Numbered from the stretch's first letter, positions 1 through 8,864 are shown. The stretch is DNA of 64,000 nt from Candidatus Thiodictyon syntrophicum (GCF_002813775.1 NZ_CP020370.1:6163501-6227500), one strand, 5' to 3'. The notes: generated from the sequence alone by a model not told the origin. Made by a program: numbers and translations.

Positions 1-444
1 GGAGACGTCGATATCGGCGCGGAAGGTGCTGATGCCGGTGACCGGGTTGCTCTCCGGGTAGGTGTGCACCGTGATGTGGCTCTTGTCCAGGTGGGCCACG
101 ACGGCGTCCGGGAAGAGACCGGACCGCGCGAGCGGTCCGGGCTTGGCGAAATTGGGGAGTTGCTCGGCGACCAGGGGTTCCTCCGAGATCAGCATGGTGA
201 CCGAGGCGCCCTGGGGGTCGTAGTCCTGGTGGGCGACGTTGAGGATGTTGGCGCCGATGATCGCCGCCACGTCGGTCAGGATGGCGGTCAGGCGCTCCGC
301 GTTGTAGGCCTCGTCGATGTACTGGATGTAGGCCTCACGCTGGAGCGCGCTGTCCGCGTAGCAGACGTCGTAGATATTGAAGCTCAGGGTCTTGGTCAGG
401 TTGTTGAAGCCCTGGAGCTGCAGCTTCTTGTGGCCGATCGACAT
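1..444 (-). CDS. speD: S-adenosylmethionine decarboxylase proenzyme (5' part, cut by window edge)
   Basis: Makes decarboxylated AdoMet, the aminopropyl donor for spermidine synthesis, using a pyruvoyl group formed by self-cleavage. The N-terminal 148 residues are present. They match the long E. coli-type SpeD: the start [20 protein letters not shown] is typical, and the self-cleavage Lys-Ser lies at residues 121-122 inside [14 protein letters not shown], followed by the conserved FRADIDVS. The ATG at 444 is the natural start. In pseudomonads speD lies close to an osmC-like gene and crp/vfr, as here. Assignment is by family sequence; only the missing C-terminus is uncertain. Confidence 0.95.
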   Translation of the reverse strand, partial: MSIGHKKLQLQGFNNLTKTLSFNIYDVCYADSALQREAYIQYIDEAYNAERLTAILTDVAAIIGANILNVAHQDYDPQGASVTMLISEEPLVAEQLPNFAKPGPLARSGLFPDAVVAHLDKSHITVHTYPESNPVTGISTFRADIDVS

Positions 445-506
445 GGTACGGGCTCCGGTGTGCGCAACCGCACATCCTAGCAGCCGCTCGCACCGGCCAC
501 TAGCGC

Positions 507-1814
507 TCAGGTGCCCAAGACCGCGTCCCAGGCCGCCTGCCAGGCGGCCTGGCCCAGGCCGTAACGCAATACCAGGGGCAGGGGGATGGCCCCGTAGGAG
601 GCCAGCAGGGCGCGCCAGGCCGGCGCGCCGGGCCCGGCATCCGCCCCCTGCCGATCCCGCACCTGCTCCAGCAACCGCCAGCCCAGCACGCCAGCCAGGG
701 CGTCGCCCGGGTGCCGGGCGACTTGCGCCACCCGGGCCTCCGCCGCGGGGCCTTCCAGCCCGAGCCGGGCCAGGCTCGCCAGCGCCTGTTTGTCGTCGAT
801 CCGCCCCCGATGCAGGTCTAAGTCGAGTTGGGCCAACAGGAGCAGTTCGCGGGACTCGGCCAATCGCGGTCCAGGCGCGCCCTGGGCGCCGCGACGACCG
901 AGATAGAGTTGCCGGCCCAGAGCCCAGGAGGCGTCGTTGGCGAAGCGACGCGGTAAGCGATGCCCACGCGCCGCATCAGTCGCGGCCAGGTGGTAACCAC
1001 CGTCGGCCGGCAGCGGGGCCTGCCCCGCGGTCGCGTCGGCGTCGCTCAAGGCCGCCGACGCCCGCTCCAGGGCACGGGTGATGGGCTCGCACCCGGCCGC
1101 CGGGTCGCAGTCGATGAAGTGGACCTCGCACAACCGCAGCCCCAGGTGTTCGACCCCGCGGCCCAGGGCACCGCGGGCCCGCGGGGCCAGTTCAGCGGTC
1201 AGAAAATGGTGATAGCCGGCGAGCGCCGCGGCGGCGCTCTCAAGCGGCTCCGCCAGTCCGACGTGCCCACCAGCATCGCGATGCGGCCGGGGACCCCGGG
1301 CGAGCGCGCGCAGGTGCTCGCACGCGCGCTGCGCCTCGCGGGCGGCGACGCGGACCAGGAGCGGGCCCAGGCCCGGGGCCGCGACGCGCAACTGCACCTG
1401 CGCCTGGCGCAGGTGTTCGGGGAGTTCCCCCAGGAGCCGCGCCAGGGTACCGTGCGGCGCCGCGTCCGTGGTGCCGCTCAGCCACTCGAGCTCGGCGAGC
1501 GGCAGATAGCCCAGAGGGTCGCGACGGCGCCAGCCGCCGCCGCAGAGTTCCCGATGCTCGACGCGGGCGGCCCCGGCCAGCAGTTCCCAGTCCAGTTGCC
1601 GGTCGGCGTCCAGTGCGTGGAAATCGATCTCGTCGAGGCCCAGGAGCAGTTCCTCCAGCCAGCCCTTGAGGCCGACCAGGTCCTCGTCCTCCTGCACCGG
1701 CAGCAGCCGGCCCGCCACCGGGACCCCGGCGCGCAGGGCCAGGTCCGGGTGGTAGTGGAGCCAGCCCTCGTAGAATTCCGCGGTGAGTGCGTCGAACTCC
1801 GCCGCCTCAGGCAT
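507..1814 (-). CDS. DUF885 family protein
   Basis: A soluble, mostly alpha-helical protein of about 435 residues with the DUF885 pattern: an N-terminal helix pair around [20 protein letters not shown] and a C-terminal block with [20 protein letters not shown] and [18 protein letters not shown]885 proteins are distantly related to M3-like peptidases, but no clear HExxH zinc motif is visible, so catalytic activity is doubtful. The frame stays open upstream, but the ATG at 1814 starts the conserved part. It overlaps the stop of the upstream osmC-like gene by 8 bases, so the two are probably translationally coupled. Function in the cell is unknown. Confidence 0.8.
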   Translation of the reverse strand: MPEAAEFDALTAEFYEGWLHYHPDLALRAGVPVAGRLLPVQEDEDLVGLKGWLEELLLGLDEIDFHALDADRQLDWELLAGAARVEHRELCGGGWRRRDPLGYLPLAELEWLSGTTDAAPHGTLARLLGELPEHLRQAQVQLRVAAPGLGPLLVRVAAREAQRACEHLRALARGPRPHRDAGGHVGLAEPLESAAAALAGYHHFLTAELAPRARGALGRGVEHLGLRLCEVHFIDCDPAAGCEPITRALERASAALSDADATAGQAPLPADGGYHLAATDAARGHRLPRRFANDASWALGRQLYLGRRGAQGAPGPRLAESRELLLLAQLDLDLHRGRIDDKQALASLARLGLEGPAAEARVAQVARHPGDALAGVLGWRLLEQVRDRQGADAGPGAPAWRALLASYGAIPLPLVLRYGLGQAAWQAAWDAVLGT

Positions 1815-2223
1815 CGCGACACTCGAAGTCGTGGGTGATCGCGGCGGTGGTGCCCAGCATGATGGACGCAGAGCAGTATTTCTCCGCGCTGAGCTTGATC
1901 GCACGCTCCACCTGGCGCGGGTCCAGCCCCCGCCCGGTCAGGATGAAATGGGCGTGGATGCGGGTAAAGACCTTGGGGTCGGCGGCGGCGCGGTCCGCCG
2001 TCAGTTCGACCACGCAGTCCGTCACCTCCTGGCGTGACTTACGCAAAATCAGGAGTACATCGAACTGAGTGCACCCGCCCATGCCGATCAGCAGCAGCTC
2101 CATGGGCCGCACCCCGACGTTGCGCCCGCCCAGTTCGGGCGGACCATCCATGACCACCCCGTGCCCGGAGCCGGACTCGCCCAACATGGCAACCCCATCG
2201 ATCCACTTTACCCGCGCCTTCAT
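1807..2223 (-). CDS. OsmC family protein (YhfA-like)
   Basis: A 138-residue OsmC/Ohr-fold protein. Features seen are GRNVGVRPMELLLIGMGGCTQFDV, carrying the first redox Cys of the family at GGCTQFD, and a C-terminal SAEKYCSASIMLG with the second. This YhfA-like branch is found beside crp in many gammaproteobacteria and is thought to detoxify organic hydroperoxides, though the YhfA branch itself is not well characterised. The start at ATG 2223 gives the usual length. It is divergent from crp, with about 157 bases between the starts that must hold both promoters. It overlaps the following DUF885 gene. Confidence 0.88.
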   Translation of the reverse strand: MKARVKWIDGVAMLGESGSGHGVVMDGPPELGGRNVGVRPMELLLIGMGGCTQFDVLLILRKSRQEVTDCVVELTADRAAADPKVFTRIHAHFILTGRGLDPRQVERAIKLSAEKYCSASIMLGTTAAITHDFECRDA

Positions 2224-2380
2224 GCAGACCCCCGCGATGACCAAACCAGGGCGCCCGGACGCGGCGCCACGCCTGGACCGGGAGGCTACCATAGTTCGAC
2301 AAGGCCAAGCGGCTTGCCTAGAATCAGGTGCCAACCCCGCCCCCCATCCACCGCTCGCCGACAAGGCCGCTGCCACGACT

Positions 2381-3028
2381 ATGCTCACACTCCCCAAAGA
2401 AGAACCCGGCTGGTTGCAGCCCTTCCTGTCGTTCTGTCACACCAAGTCCTACGACAAGAATGTCGACTTCATCCGGGTGGGGGAGCCGGCCGAGACCCTG
2501 TACTACCTGATCGAGGGCTCGGTGGCGGCCGTGATCGACGACGAGGAGCGCCGGGAACTGATGCTGGCCTACATCAACAAGGGCGAGTTCATCGGCGAGA
2601 TGGGGCTCTTCGTCCCCCAGAACACCCGCAGTGTCATCGTGCGTACCCGCACCAAGTGCAAGGTCGCGGAGATCGCCTACCAGCGCCTGGATCGACTGCT
2701 GGAGACCGACCTCAAGGAGGTGGCCAAGGAGTTCCTCTACGCGGTCGGCCTGCAACTGTCGCAGCGTCTGCGCCAGACCAGCCGCAAGGTCGGGCACCTG
2801 GCCTTCCTCGACGTGACCGGACGCATCGCCGGCACCCTGCTCGACCTGTGCAAGCAGCCGGACTCCATGACCCACCCGGACGGGATGCAGATCCGCATCA
2901 CCCGCCAGGAACTCGGACGCATCGTCGGCTGCTCGCGCGAGATGGCTGGGCGGGTCTTGAAAAGCCTGGAGGAGCAGGGGCTGATCAGTGTGAAGGGTAA
3001 GACCATCGTGGTCTTCGGGACGCGCTGA
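2381..3028 (+). CDS. crp: cAMP receptor protein (Crp/Vfr)
   Basis: Global transcription regulator that binds cAMP and activates or represses by binding TGTGA-type sites. The 215-residue protein aligns along its whole length with E. coli CRP. cAMP contacts are present: Gly72-Glu73 in FIGEMGLF, Arg83-Ser84, and Thr133-Ser134 at the dimer helix. The C-terminal helix-turn-helix (about 174-195, ITRQELGRIVGCSREMAGRV) keeps the DNA-reading Arg186, Glu187 and Arg191. The open frame extends upstream to 2069, but the ATG at 2381 matches the family start. Its position beside the osmC-like gene and trpC is the vfr context of pseudomonads. Confidence 0.96.
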   Translation: MLTLPKEEPGWLQPFLSFCHTKSYDKNVDFIRVGEPAETLYYLIEGSVAAVIDDEERRELMLAYINKGEFIGEMGLFVPQNTRSVIVRTRTKCKVAEIAYQRLDRLLETDLKEVAKEFLYAVGLQLSQRLRQTSRKVGHLAFLDVTGRIAGTLLDLCKQPDSMTHPDGMQIRITRQELGRIVGCSREMAGRVLKSLEEQGLISVKGKTIVVFGTR

Positions 3029-3044
3029 GGGCGGCAGGAGCGGG

Positions 3045-3100
3045 CGTCGTTGTCGTTGTCGTTGTCGTAATCGTGGTCGGATTATTCGATTACGACAACG
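3045..3100. repeat. Inverted hexanucleotide-repeat element, copy A
   Basis: Seventeen bases after the crp stop lies a run of GTTGTC hexamers ending CGTTGTCGTAATCG (3060-3073). It is followed after 13 bases by its exact inverted copy CGATTACGACAACG (3087-3100). This is the smallest copy of an element seen at five places in the window (also 26015-26279, 30852-30955, 53685-53713 and 62436-62475). The fold could end crp transcription, but there is no T-run, so terminator activity is unproven. Confidence 0.85.
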
Positions 3101-3204
3101 ATAGCGTACCCGCTCTCTCGGTCACCACCTCAGGTCTGATCGCACCCGGCAGGATCGGCCGGGTTGAAACCGCGGATGCGGTGTGGCGAACGGCGACCGG
3201 GGCC

Positions 3205-3657
3205 TCACGCCGGCGGGGAGCCGGGCCAGCAACCCTCGTCCAGGAGCTCGGCCGCCGGGTACGGACAACATGCGGGAAACCGGGACTCGGCCATCCCGGT
3301 TTCGGTGACCGCAATGTGCCGGGCATCGGGGTAGGCATCGTCGATCGCCTCGGCAAGAAAGGCCTTGAGGCTCGGACTCAAGCGCAGTTCCCGACTCACC
3401 TGGACGCGCTGTTCGACGATGGAACCGCGCCAACTGGAGGTGCGGTGTTCGGGCTGGTACTGCCACTTCAGCAGGTGGGCAATGAGGATGATCAGACGGC
3501 TGACCAGTTCGTTGCGTTCGCGGCGTCCCATGGCCTCCAGTTCCTCGGCGAGCAGTTGCGGGTCGATGTCCTGGACCCGCCCCTGTCGCAGGAGCGCGGC
3601 CTGACCGGCGATCCAGGCGTGGAAGTCCCGATGATAGAGGTCGGCAGTGGCATGCAT
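3205..3657 (-). CDS. DUF29 domain protein, paralogue A
   Basis: A 150-residue DUF29 protein: DFHAWIAGQAALLRQG at the N-terminus, then LAEELEAMGRRERNELVSRL and the family hallmark AHLLKWQYQPE with SSWRGSIVEQR. DUF29 proteins are small helical proteins of unknown function, common in cyanobacteria and Chromatiaceae and often in tandem copies. This copy is clearly a duplicate of the gene at 3983-4420, but its C-terminus has drifted (LLDEGCWPGSPPA against IMDEGYWPGGRD). A trpC-tail fragment lies just upstream, so the duplication carried both. The ATG at 3657 is the only start matching paralogue B. Confidence 0.85.
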   Translation of the reverse strand: MHATADLYHRDFHAWIAGQAALLRQGRVQDIDPQLLAEELEAMGRRERNELVSRLIILIAHLLKWQYQPEHRTSSWRGSIVEQRVQVSRELRLSPSLKAFLAEAIDDAYPDARHIAVTETGMAESRFPACCPYPAAELLDEGCWPGSPPA

Positions 3658-3693
3658 GGTGCGTCCCGCCCGGGGGAAAAACGGATTAATGGA

Positions 3694-3768
3694 TCATCGA
3701 TCGAAAAAGAGCGGGGCCACTTTCAGGCCCAGGTCGGGGGCGCGCATAAAAGCTTCCCCCACCAGGTC
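3694..3768 (-). pseudogene. Duplicated 3' fragment of trpC
   Basis: Translation on the minus strand gives [20 protein letters not shown] plus a short tail, nearly the same as the TrpC C-terminus [20 protein letters not shown] at 4508-4580. Similarity fades upstream of about 3768, and there is no start or catalytic part. It lies in front of DUF29 paralogue A just as real trpC lies in front of paralogue B. It is therefore a remnant of a tandem duplication covering the trpC end plus the DUF29 gene. Confidence 0.85.
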
Positions 3769-3982
3769 AGGATGCAGCCAAAGCCGACTGACGGCTCCCA
3801 TTGCCGGAACCAGTCCCGCGGGGCCTGGCCCGATGGTCTGACCTCGGGTTATCCGGACAGGGCTGATTGCGGACGGCAGAGCGAGAATTGCTGACCAGCG
3901 ACGCGTTCGGGGACACCCCTGCGGCCCGCGCGGCTCGCGAGCGAAACGGACTGCAATGACTGCTTGCGGGCCAGGTCCCGCG
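3769..3982. other. Spacer between the duplicated units
   Basis: About 210 bases with no supported gene. Open frames here lack any recognisable motif. It is probably decayed sequence from the duplication boundary between the trpC-tail copy and DUF29 paralogue B. Confidence 0.4.
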
Positions 3983-4420
3983 CTAGTCGCGCCCGCCGGG
4001 CCAATACCCCTCGTCCATAATATCGGCCATCCGATATGCGCAGTGCTCGGGGAACGGCGACTTGAAAAACCCGGTTTCTTCCATCGCGGCGCGGCCGGCA
4101 TGGTCGTAGGCGCGCGGCAGGAACTCGGGCAGGCGCTGTGCCAGACTGGGGCTGTCGTCGAGCAGCAAGGCCAGTTGCCGCCGCTGTTCGTTGATCGTCA
4201 GGCGCCAACTGGTGCAGCGACGCTCGGGTTGGTATTGCCATTTGAGCAAGTGCGCCAGCAGCACGGCCAAGCGGTTGATCAACTCGCGGCGTTCGCGCGC
4301 GCTCATGCTGTCCAATTCCTCGATCAGGTGCGGGACATCCAACTGGGCGAGCTGTCCGGTTTTCAATAGCGCCGACTGCTCCTCGATCCAGTCATGAAAA
4401 TCGGTGTCATAGGTGCTCAT
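3983..4420 (-). CDS. DUF29 domain protein, paralogue B
   Basis: A 145-residue DUF29 protein starting MSTYDTDFHDWIEEQSALLK, with IEELDSMSARERRELINRL and AHLLKWQYQPERRCTSWRLT. It keeps the usual C-terminal EHCAYRMADIMDEGYWPG, so it looks like the intact parent of paralogue A. The frame is open to 4495, but the ATG at 4420 begins the conserved domain. It lies 87 bases after the trpC stop on the same strand and could be read with the trp genes, though no tie to tryptophan synthesis is known. Molecular role unknown. Confidence 0.87.
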   Translation of the reverse strand: MSTYDTDFHDWIEEQSALLKTGQLAQLDVPHLIEELDSMSARERRELINRLAVLLAHLLKWQYQPERRCTSWRLTINEQRRQLALLLDDSPSLAQRLPEFLPRAYDHAGRAAMEETGFFKSPFPEHCAYRMADIMDEGYWPGGRD

Positions 4421-4507
4421 GGGGGTGCCCTGACGGATTGTTTCCGGGGCCCAGGCATCGGCTTGGGCATCGATTTCGACGCGCGAGCGGCGCAACGCGG
4501 ACGCGGA

Positions 4508-5311
4508 TCATAGGCCGAAAAAGAGCCGGGCCAATTCCAGGCCCGGGTCGGGGGCGCGCATGAAGGCTTCCCCCACCAGGAAGGCGTGGACCCCGTTGCG
4601 GCGCATCAGGGCCACGGCCCCGGCGCCCAGGATGCCGCTCTCGGTCACCAGCAGGCGCTCCGCGGGCACCGCGGCCAGGAGCCCGAGGGTGGTCTCCAGG
4701 CTCACCTCGAAGGTCCGCAGATTGCGGTTGTTGATGCCGATCAGGGGTCCCGGCACCGCCAGGGCGCGCTCCAGTTCCGCGGCGTCGTGGACCTCCACCA
4801 GGACGTCCATGCCGAGCCCACAGGCCAGGGCGTTCAGATCCGCCAAACGCCGGTCGTCCAGACAGGCGGCGATCAGCAGGATGCAGTCGGCGCCCAAGAG
4901 GCGCGCCTCATAGACCTGATAGGGGTCGATGATGAAGTCCTTGCGCAGCACCGGCAGGGTGCAGGCGGCGCGGGCCTCCTCGAGATAGGCGTCACAGCCC
5001 TGGAAGAAGTCCATGTCGGTCAGCACCGAGAGACAGGCGGCTCCGCCGCGGGCATAGCTCACGGCGATCTGGGCCGGGTGGAAGTCCGGCCGTAGCACCC
5101 CCTTGCTCGGGCTGGCGCGCTTGATCTCGGCGATGACGGCCGGTTCGCCGGCCTGGACCCGGGCGCTCAAGGCAGCGGCAAAGCCGCGGGGTGCGGAGGC
5201 CTCGGCCAGCCGGGCGGTCAGTGCCGCGAGCGGCAGACGCTGCGCCCGGGCCGCGACCTCCTCCACCTTGCGGTGACAGATTTTTTTCAGGATATTGGGG
5301 GTATCTGCCAT
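4508..5311 (-). CDS. trpC: Indole-3-glycerol phosphate synthase
   Basis: Closes the indole ring in tryptophan synthesis (CdRP to indole-3-glycerol phosphate). The 267-residue TIM barrel has the family blocks [30 protein letters not shown] (catalytic Lys and phosphate-site Ser), [30 protein letters not shown] (catalytic Lys), [13 protein letters not shown] and TESGI. The ATG at 5311 is preferred over the one at 5317 because GAGG sits 6 bases before it. It is the single-function enzyme, not fused to TrpF. It lies last in a trpG-trpD-trpC set, separated from trpD by 180 bases. Confidence 0.96.
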   Translation of the reverse strand: MADTPNILKKICHRKVEEVAARAQRLPLAALTARLAEASAPRGFAAALSARVQAGEPAVIAEIKRASPSKGVLRPDFHPAQIAVSYARGGAACLSVLTDMDFFQGCDAYLEEARAACTLPVLRKDFIIDPYQVYEARLLGADCILLIAACLDDRRLADLNALACGLGMDVLVEVHDAAELERALAVPGPLIGINNRNLRTFEVSLETTLGLLAAVPAERLLVTESGILGAGAVALMRRNGVHAFLVGEAFMRAPDPGLELARLFFGL

Positions 5312-5491
5312 GCTCATCCTCGGTACAGGTGCGCCAGGCAACGGGAGGGTGCGGCCTGTTGTGTTGTTACCACCAGGAGGTCCCGTCGGCGTTCCAGCGC
5401 GCCGCCTGGCCGGCAACGGTAATGCACACCCAACCGTCGCAGCAGGCGGTGCAGGGGCGGCAATCGCGCACCGCGGGTGCCTTGGAGCGGC

Positions 5492-6526
5492 TCATGGGTG
5501 CGCCGAGTCCAGGTCCCGGGTCAGTGCCACCAGGCGGTCGAGGCGGCGTTGCGCCTCGCCGCTGCCGATCGCCTCATCCGCGCGCCGCATCCCGTCCGCC
5601 AGGCTGTCGGCGCGACCCGCGGCGTAGATAGCGGCACCGGCGTTGAGCATGACGATATCACGGGCGGCACCGGGCTGGTTGGCGAGCACGCCGCGCAGCA
5701 TGGCCAGACTGCCGGCCGGGTCCTGGACCCGGATGGCAGCGAGCCCGGCGCGGGTCAGCCCGAAGTCCTCCGGACTGACCTGATAGCAGCGGACCTGGCC
5801 GTCCTTCAGTTCGGCCACTTGCGTCTCGGCGCCGATGCTGATCTCGTCCAGACCGTCGCGGGAGTGCACCACCAGGACGTGACGGCTGCCCAGGCGTTGC
5901 AGCACCTCTGCCAGGGGCACGAGCAGCGACTCGCTGAAGGCCCCGAGCAATTGGTTTGGAACCCCGGCGGGATTGGTCAGGGGGCCCAGGACATTGAACA
6001 GGGTGCGCACCCCCAGCTCGCGCCGGGGGGCGCTGGTGTGCTTCATGGCGCCATGGTGACCGGGGGCGAACATGAATCCGACCCCGACCTCGCGGATGCA
6101 GCGCCCGACCTGTGCCGGGGTGAGGTCGAGCCGCACCCCCGCCGCCTCCAGGACATCCGCCGCGCCGGACTTGCTCGATACCGAGCGGTTGCCGTGCTTG
6201 GCCACATGGCAGCCGGCCGCCGCGGCGACGAACATGGCCGTGGTCGACACGTTGAAGGTGCCGCTGGCGTCCCCCCCGGTGCCGACGATGTCCACCGGAT
6301 AGTCGAGCCCGGCGATGTCCACCCCCGCCGCCAGTTCCCGCATCACCCCCGCCGCCGCCGCAATCTCCGGGACCGACTCGCCCTTCATGCGCAGCGCGAT
6401 CAGGAAGCCGGCGATCTGGGCCGCCGTCGCCCCGCCGGTCATGATGGTGCGCATGACCGCCGTCATCTGGCGCAGATCCAGGTCCTTGCCCTCCACGCAG
6501 GAGGTGATGGCCGCCTTGATATCCAT
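5492..6526 (-). CDS. trpD: Anthranilate phosphoribosyltransferase
   Basis: Transfers phosphoribose from PRPP to anthranilate, the second step of tryptophan synthesis. Conserved blocks in the 344-residue protein are VDIVGTGGDASGTFNVSTTA (PRPP-binding GTGGD), KHGNRSVSSKSGAADVLEA (anthranilate and PRPP contacts), FMFAPGHHGAMKH and RTLFNVLGPLTNPA. The ATG at 6526 lies 5 bases after the trpG stop, so the genes are probably co-translated. A GTG at 6538 overlapping trpG is possible but adds nothing conserved. Confidence 0.96.
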   Translation of the reverse strand: MDIKAAITSCVEGKDLDLRQMTAVMRTIMTGGATAAQIAGFLIALRMKGESVPEIAAAAGVMRELAAGVDIAGLDYPVDIVGTGGDASGTFNVSTTAMFVAAAAGCHVAKHGNRSVSSKSGAADVLEAAGVRLDLTPAQVGRCIREVGVGFMFAPGHHGAMKHTSAPRRELGVRTLFNVLGPLTNPAGVPNQLLGAFSESLLVPLAEVLQRLGSRHVLVVHSRDGLDEISIGAETQVAELKDGQVRCYQVSPEDFGLTRAGLAAIRVQDPAGSLAMLRGVLANQPGAARDIVMLNAGAAIYAAGRADSLADGMRRADEAIGSGEAQRRLDRLVALTRDLDSAHP

Positions 6527-6531
6527 TGCGC

Positions 6532-7113
6532 TCAGCACCCCGTGATGAAATTCTTGAGCAGGTCATGCCCGTACCGGGTCAGGATCGACTCCGGATGGAA
6601 CTGCACGCCCTCGATCGGGAGTTCCCGATGGCGCACGCCCATGATCTCGTCGGGCTGGCCGTCCTCGGTGAGGGTCCAGGCGGTCACCTCCAGGCAGTCC
6701 GGGAGGCTGTCGCGCGCGATGATCAGCGAGTGGTAGCGGGTCGCCTCGAAGGGGCTCGCGAGCCCGCTGAACACCCCCAGTGCGGCGTGGTGTATCGGCG
6801 AGGTCTTGCCGTGCATGATCCGGCGCGCCTTGACGATGTGCCCGCCGAAGGCCTGGCCGATTGACTGGTGCCCCAGACAGACCCCCAGGATCGGCACCCG
6901 CCCGGCCATCGCCTGGATCAGCGGCACCGAGATCCCCGCCTCGTTGGGGGTGCAGGGACCGGGCGAGATCACGATGCGCTCCGGGGCCAGGGCCGCGACC
7001 TGCGCCACGCTCAGTTCGTCGTTGCGCACCACCCGCACCTGGGCACCCAATTCCCCCAGGTATTGGACCAGGTTGTAGGTGAAGGAGTCGTAGTTGTCGA
7101 TCATCAGCAGCAT
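6532..7113 (-). CDS. trpG: Anthranilate synthase glutaminase subunit
   Basis: Class-I glutamine amidotransferase that feeds ammonia to TrpE, and in many gammaproteobacteria also to PabB. The 193-residue protein has the full triad: Cys in [11 protein letters not shown], and His and Glu in [10 protein letters not shown]. The oxyanion loop [12 protein letters not shown] is also present. It is first in the trpG-trpD-trpC set. No trpE lies in this window, so the partner must be encoded elsewhere, as in pseudomonads. Confidence 0.95.
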   Translation of the reverse strand: MLLMIDNYDSFTYNLVQYLGELGAQVRVVRNDELSVAQVAALAPERIVISPGPCTPNEAGISVPLIQAMAGRVPILGVCLGHQSIGQAFGGHIVKARRIMHGKTSPIHHAALGVFSGLASPFEATRYHSLIIARDSLPDCLEVTAWTLTEDGQPDEIMGVRHRELPIEGVQFHPESILTRYGHDLLKNFITGC

Positions 7114-7736
7114 GTCGCGGCTATCCTACTGTTTTGTCTATCGTGACTTCCAGAACACTGAACTCGTTGGCGGCGCGGATCGCCCCTCCTGCGCGGTGGC
7201 GGCGAGCCCCGACGCCCGGCACCGAGGGCACCAAGGTCCCATTCTCGCCTAGATCGCCCCAGGCATAAACCCTGGCGGGCCTCATTCATGGCCGCGTTGC
7301 CGGTCCGCCCTCGTTCGTTAGTGACCCGGGCCGTCAGTTCGTGACGGCCCGGGTCAATACCTCGCGAACGGCGCCTCGACCGAGCGAACGGTAGGTTGCG
7401 TCCGATCACCGGCAGGGTGCCTGTCCTGCCCGCTCGGCCAGGCGTAAACCGACTGTGATTGTTCGGTTTTTCGCAGATTGATACCCATTTTGCAAGCCTG
7501 GGAGCAAATCTTTGAAGCCCAACGCAAAACGCGGTCCTGTTCTTGCCTAGACTCCAGTGTGAAGGTCCCGCCGACGCCGAGGGATGACGCAGCCTTGGTA
7601 GGTAGCGGCGGGGGAATTCACGCGGAAATGCGCCCGGATCGGCGCCAGACCTTGAGGCCCCGCGCTGGCGGGCCCTTGAGCGTCTCGGGATCCGCGAACT
7701 TCAATGTTAGCGTCCACCGGCTAATTGGAGTAGACC
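7114..7736. other. Gene-free region between trpG and the GAF gene
   Basis: About 620 bases between divergent genes, with no convincing open frame. It should contain the trpG promoter (right-to-left) and that of the GAF-domain gene (left-to-right). The only clear structure is the hairpin at 7322-7356. An AT-richer patch around 7455-7500 could hold a promoter, but no motif was good enough to call. Confidence 0.5.
7322..7356. repeat. Perfect 15-bp inverted repeat
   Basis: Left arm 7322-7336 and right arm 7342-7356 pair perfectly around the 5-base loop GTTCG, giving a very stable, GC-rich stem. No T-run follows on either strand, so it is not a standard intrinsic terminator. It may be a regulator site or a fold in the long leader of one of the flanking genes. 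Confidence 0.75.
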
Positions 7737-8711
7737 GTGAGCACAGCAAAACAAAATAATGTTCCAGGCACTGAACTTCTTGAACTTCAGTACATTGCCC
7801 ACATCGTTTCGCGTGGGGACGACGCGGAGTCGCGTATCCAGGACATCCTGCGCTACCTCGACGAGCGCGGCGGCCTGATGCGTGGCCGGGTGATGCTCGC
7901 GGACCCGGCCGCGAGCGAGATCTACATCCGTTACGCCCACGGCCTGACCGCGGCCGAGCTCGAAGAGGGCCGCTACGCGATCGGCGAAGGGGTGTGCGGG
8001 CGGGTCTTCGCGGCCGGTGAGCCGGTATTGGCCGCCAGCCTGGACGCCGCACCGACCGACGCGGCCACGGATACGCTGCCGCCCGAGCAGATCGCCTTCA
8101 TTGTGGTGCCCATCGTGCGGGACTATCTGCCGATCGGGGTGCTGGCGGCGCAGCGCCGGCCCAGTCACAAGCGCTCCGCCGCCTGCGACCTGGCGCTCCT
8201 GGAGGTCGTCGCCTCCCTGATCACCGAGGTTCTGAGCACCGATGGTCAGGCCCCGGCCTGGGTCCCCCAGGTGTGGATCGAGCCGCACTCGCGGCGCGCC
8301 CCGGCCGGGACCGAGGCCCGCTGCGCGGGCGCCGGGGACCCCGACAGTGCCGCCCGCGACCTGATGCTGCGCATGGCCTTGCAGCGCCACGCGGAGGGCC
8401 GGCTACACCTGGCGGCGGACCTGTATCTCAAGCTTGCGGAACAGCATTTCGGGACCGAGCAGACCCTGCTCGCCAAGTCCAAGCTGTTGGAGATCGCCTG
8501 CTACTACGAGGCCAAGGGCAACCCCAGGCTGGCCGCGGACGTAGTCGATCGCCTGCGGCGCGCGCTGGGCACCGGGGTCAGCGACGATGGCGCCCCCCCG
8601 GCGCCGGCCCAGCGGCCGCAACCCTGGGGCGATGGGCACTCCTGGTCCACCGAATGGGATTCCTTCGGTGGTTCCGAGGGCTCCGGCGGCATCGGCGTCC
8701 GGATCCGGTGA
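7737..8711 (+). CDS. GAF-domain protein with helical (TPR-like) tail
   Basis: A 324-residue protein read from a GTG. Residues about 15-165 form a GAF domain of the type found at the N-terminus of NifA/AnfA-like regulators: ELLELQYIAHIV, then IRYAHGLTAAELEEGRYAIG and GVCGRVFAAGEPVL, ending in IVVPIVRDYLPIGVLAAQRR. No AAA+ or DNA-binding domain follows. Residues about 205-285 are helical with a two-repeat TPR look (HAEGRLHLAADLYLKLAEQ, EAKGNPRLAADVVDRL), and the tail is Gly/Ser-rich. It is probably a sensor or adaptor protein; ligand and partner are unknown. Confidence 0.75.
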   Translation: MSTAKQNNVPGTELLELQYIAHIVSRGDDAESRIQDILRYLDERGGLMRGRVMLADPAASEIYIRYAHGLTAAELEEGRYAIGEGVCGRVFAAGEPVLAASLDAAPTDAATDTLPPEQIAFIVVPIVRDYLPIGVLAAQRRPSHKRSAACDLALLEVVASLITEVLSTDGQAPAWVPQVWIEPHSRRAPAGTEARCAGAGDPDSAARDLMLRMALQRHAEGRLHLAADLYLKLAEQHFGTEQTLLAKSKLLEIACYYEAKGNPRLAADVVDRLRRALGTGVSDDGAPPAPAQRPQPWGDGHSWSTEWDSFGGSEGSGGIGVRIR

Positions 8712-8864
8712 CCCGTTCGCCCGCGCGACCCGCTAAAGCCTGCTCATAAAGTTTGAGGCTTTGGCCGCGGTCGGGCTTGGCGAGCCGACCAGGCACCGGC
8801 GGGGCATCCTGGCCCCGCCGACCAGCCCCACCGCGTCAGCGGCGGTGTTACGGCTGCCGAGCGG

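Noticed and set aside
3045-3100. Hexamer element A as the crp intrinsic terminator
   Set aside because: Stem is present but no T-run follows on the crp strand, and the same element occurs upstream of genes as well.
7104-7409. Minus-strand frame of about 100 codons upstream of trpG
   Set aside because: Crosses the perfect hairpin, shows no conserved motif, and overlaps the trpG start; most likely noise.
7465-7497. Possible sigma-54 promoter (TTGATACCCATTTTGCA) ahead of the GAF gene
   Set aside because: The -24 GG is missing (TGATAC instead of TGGCAC), so it does not meet the consensus; the NifA-like GAF domain alone is not enough to call it.
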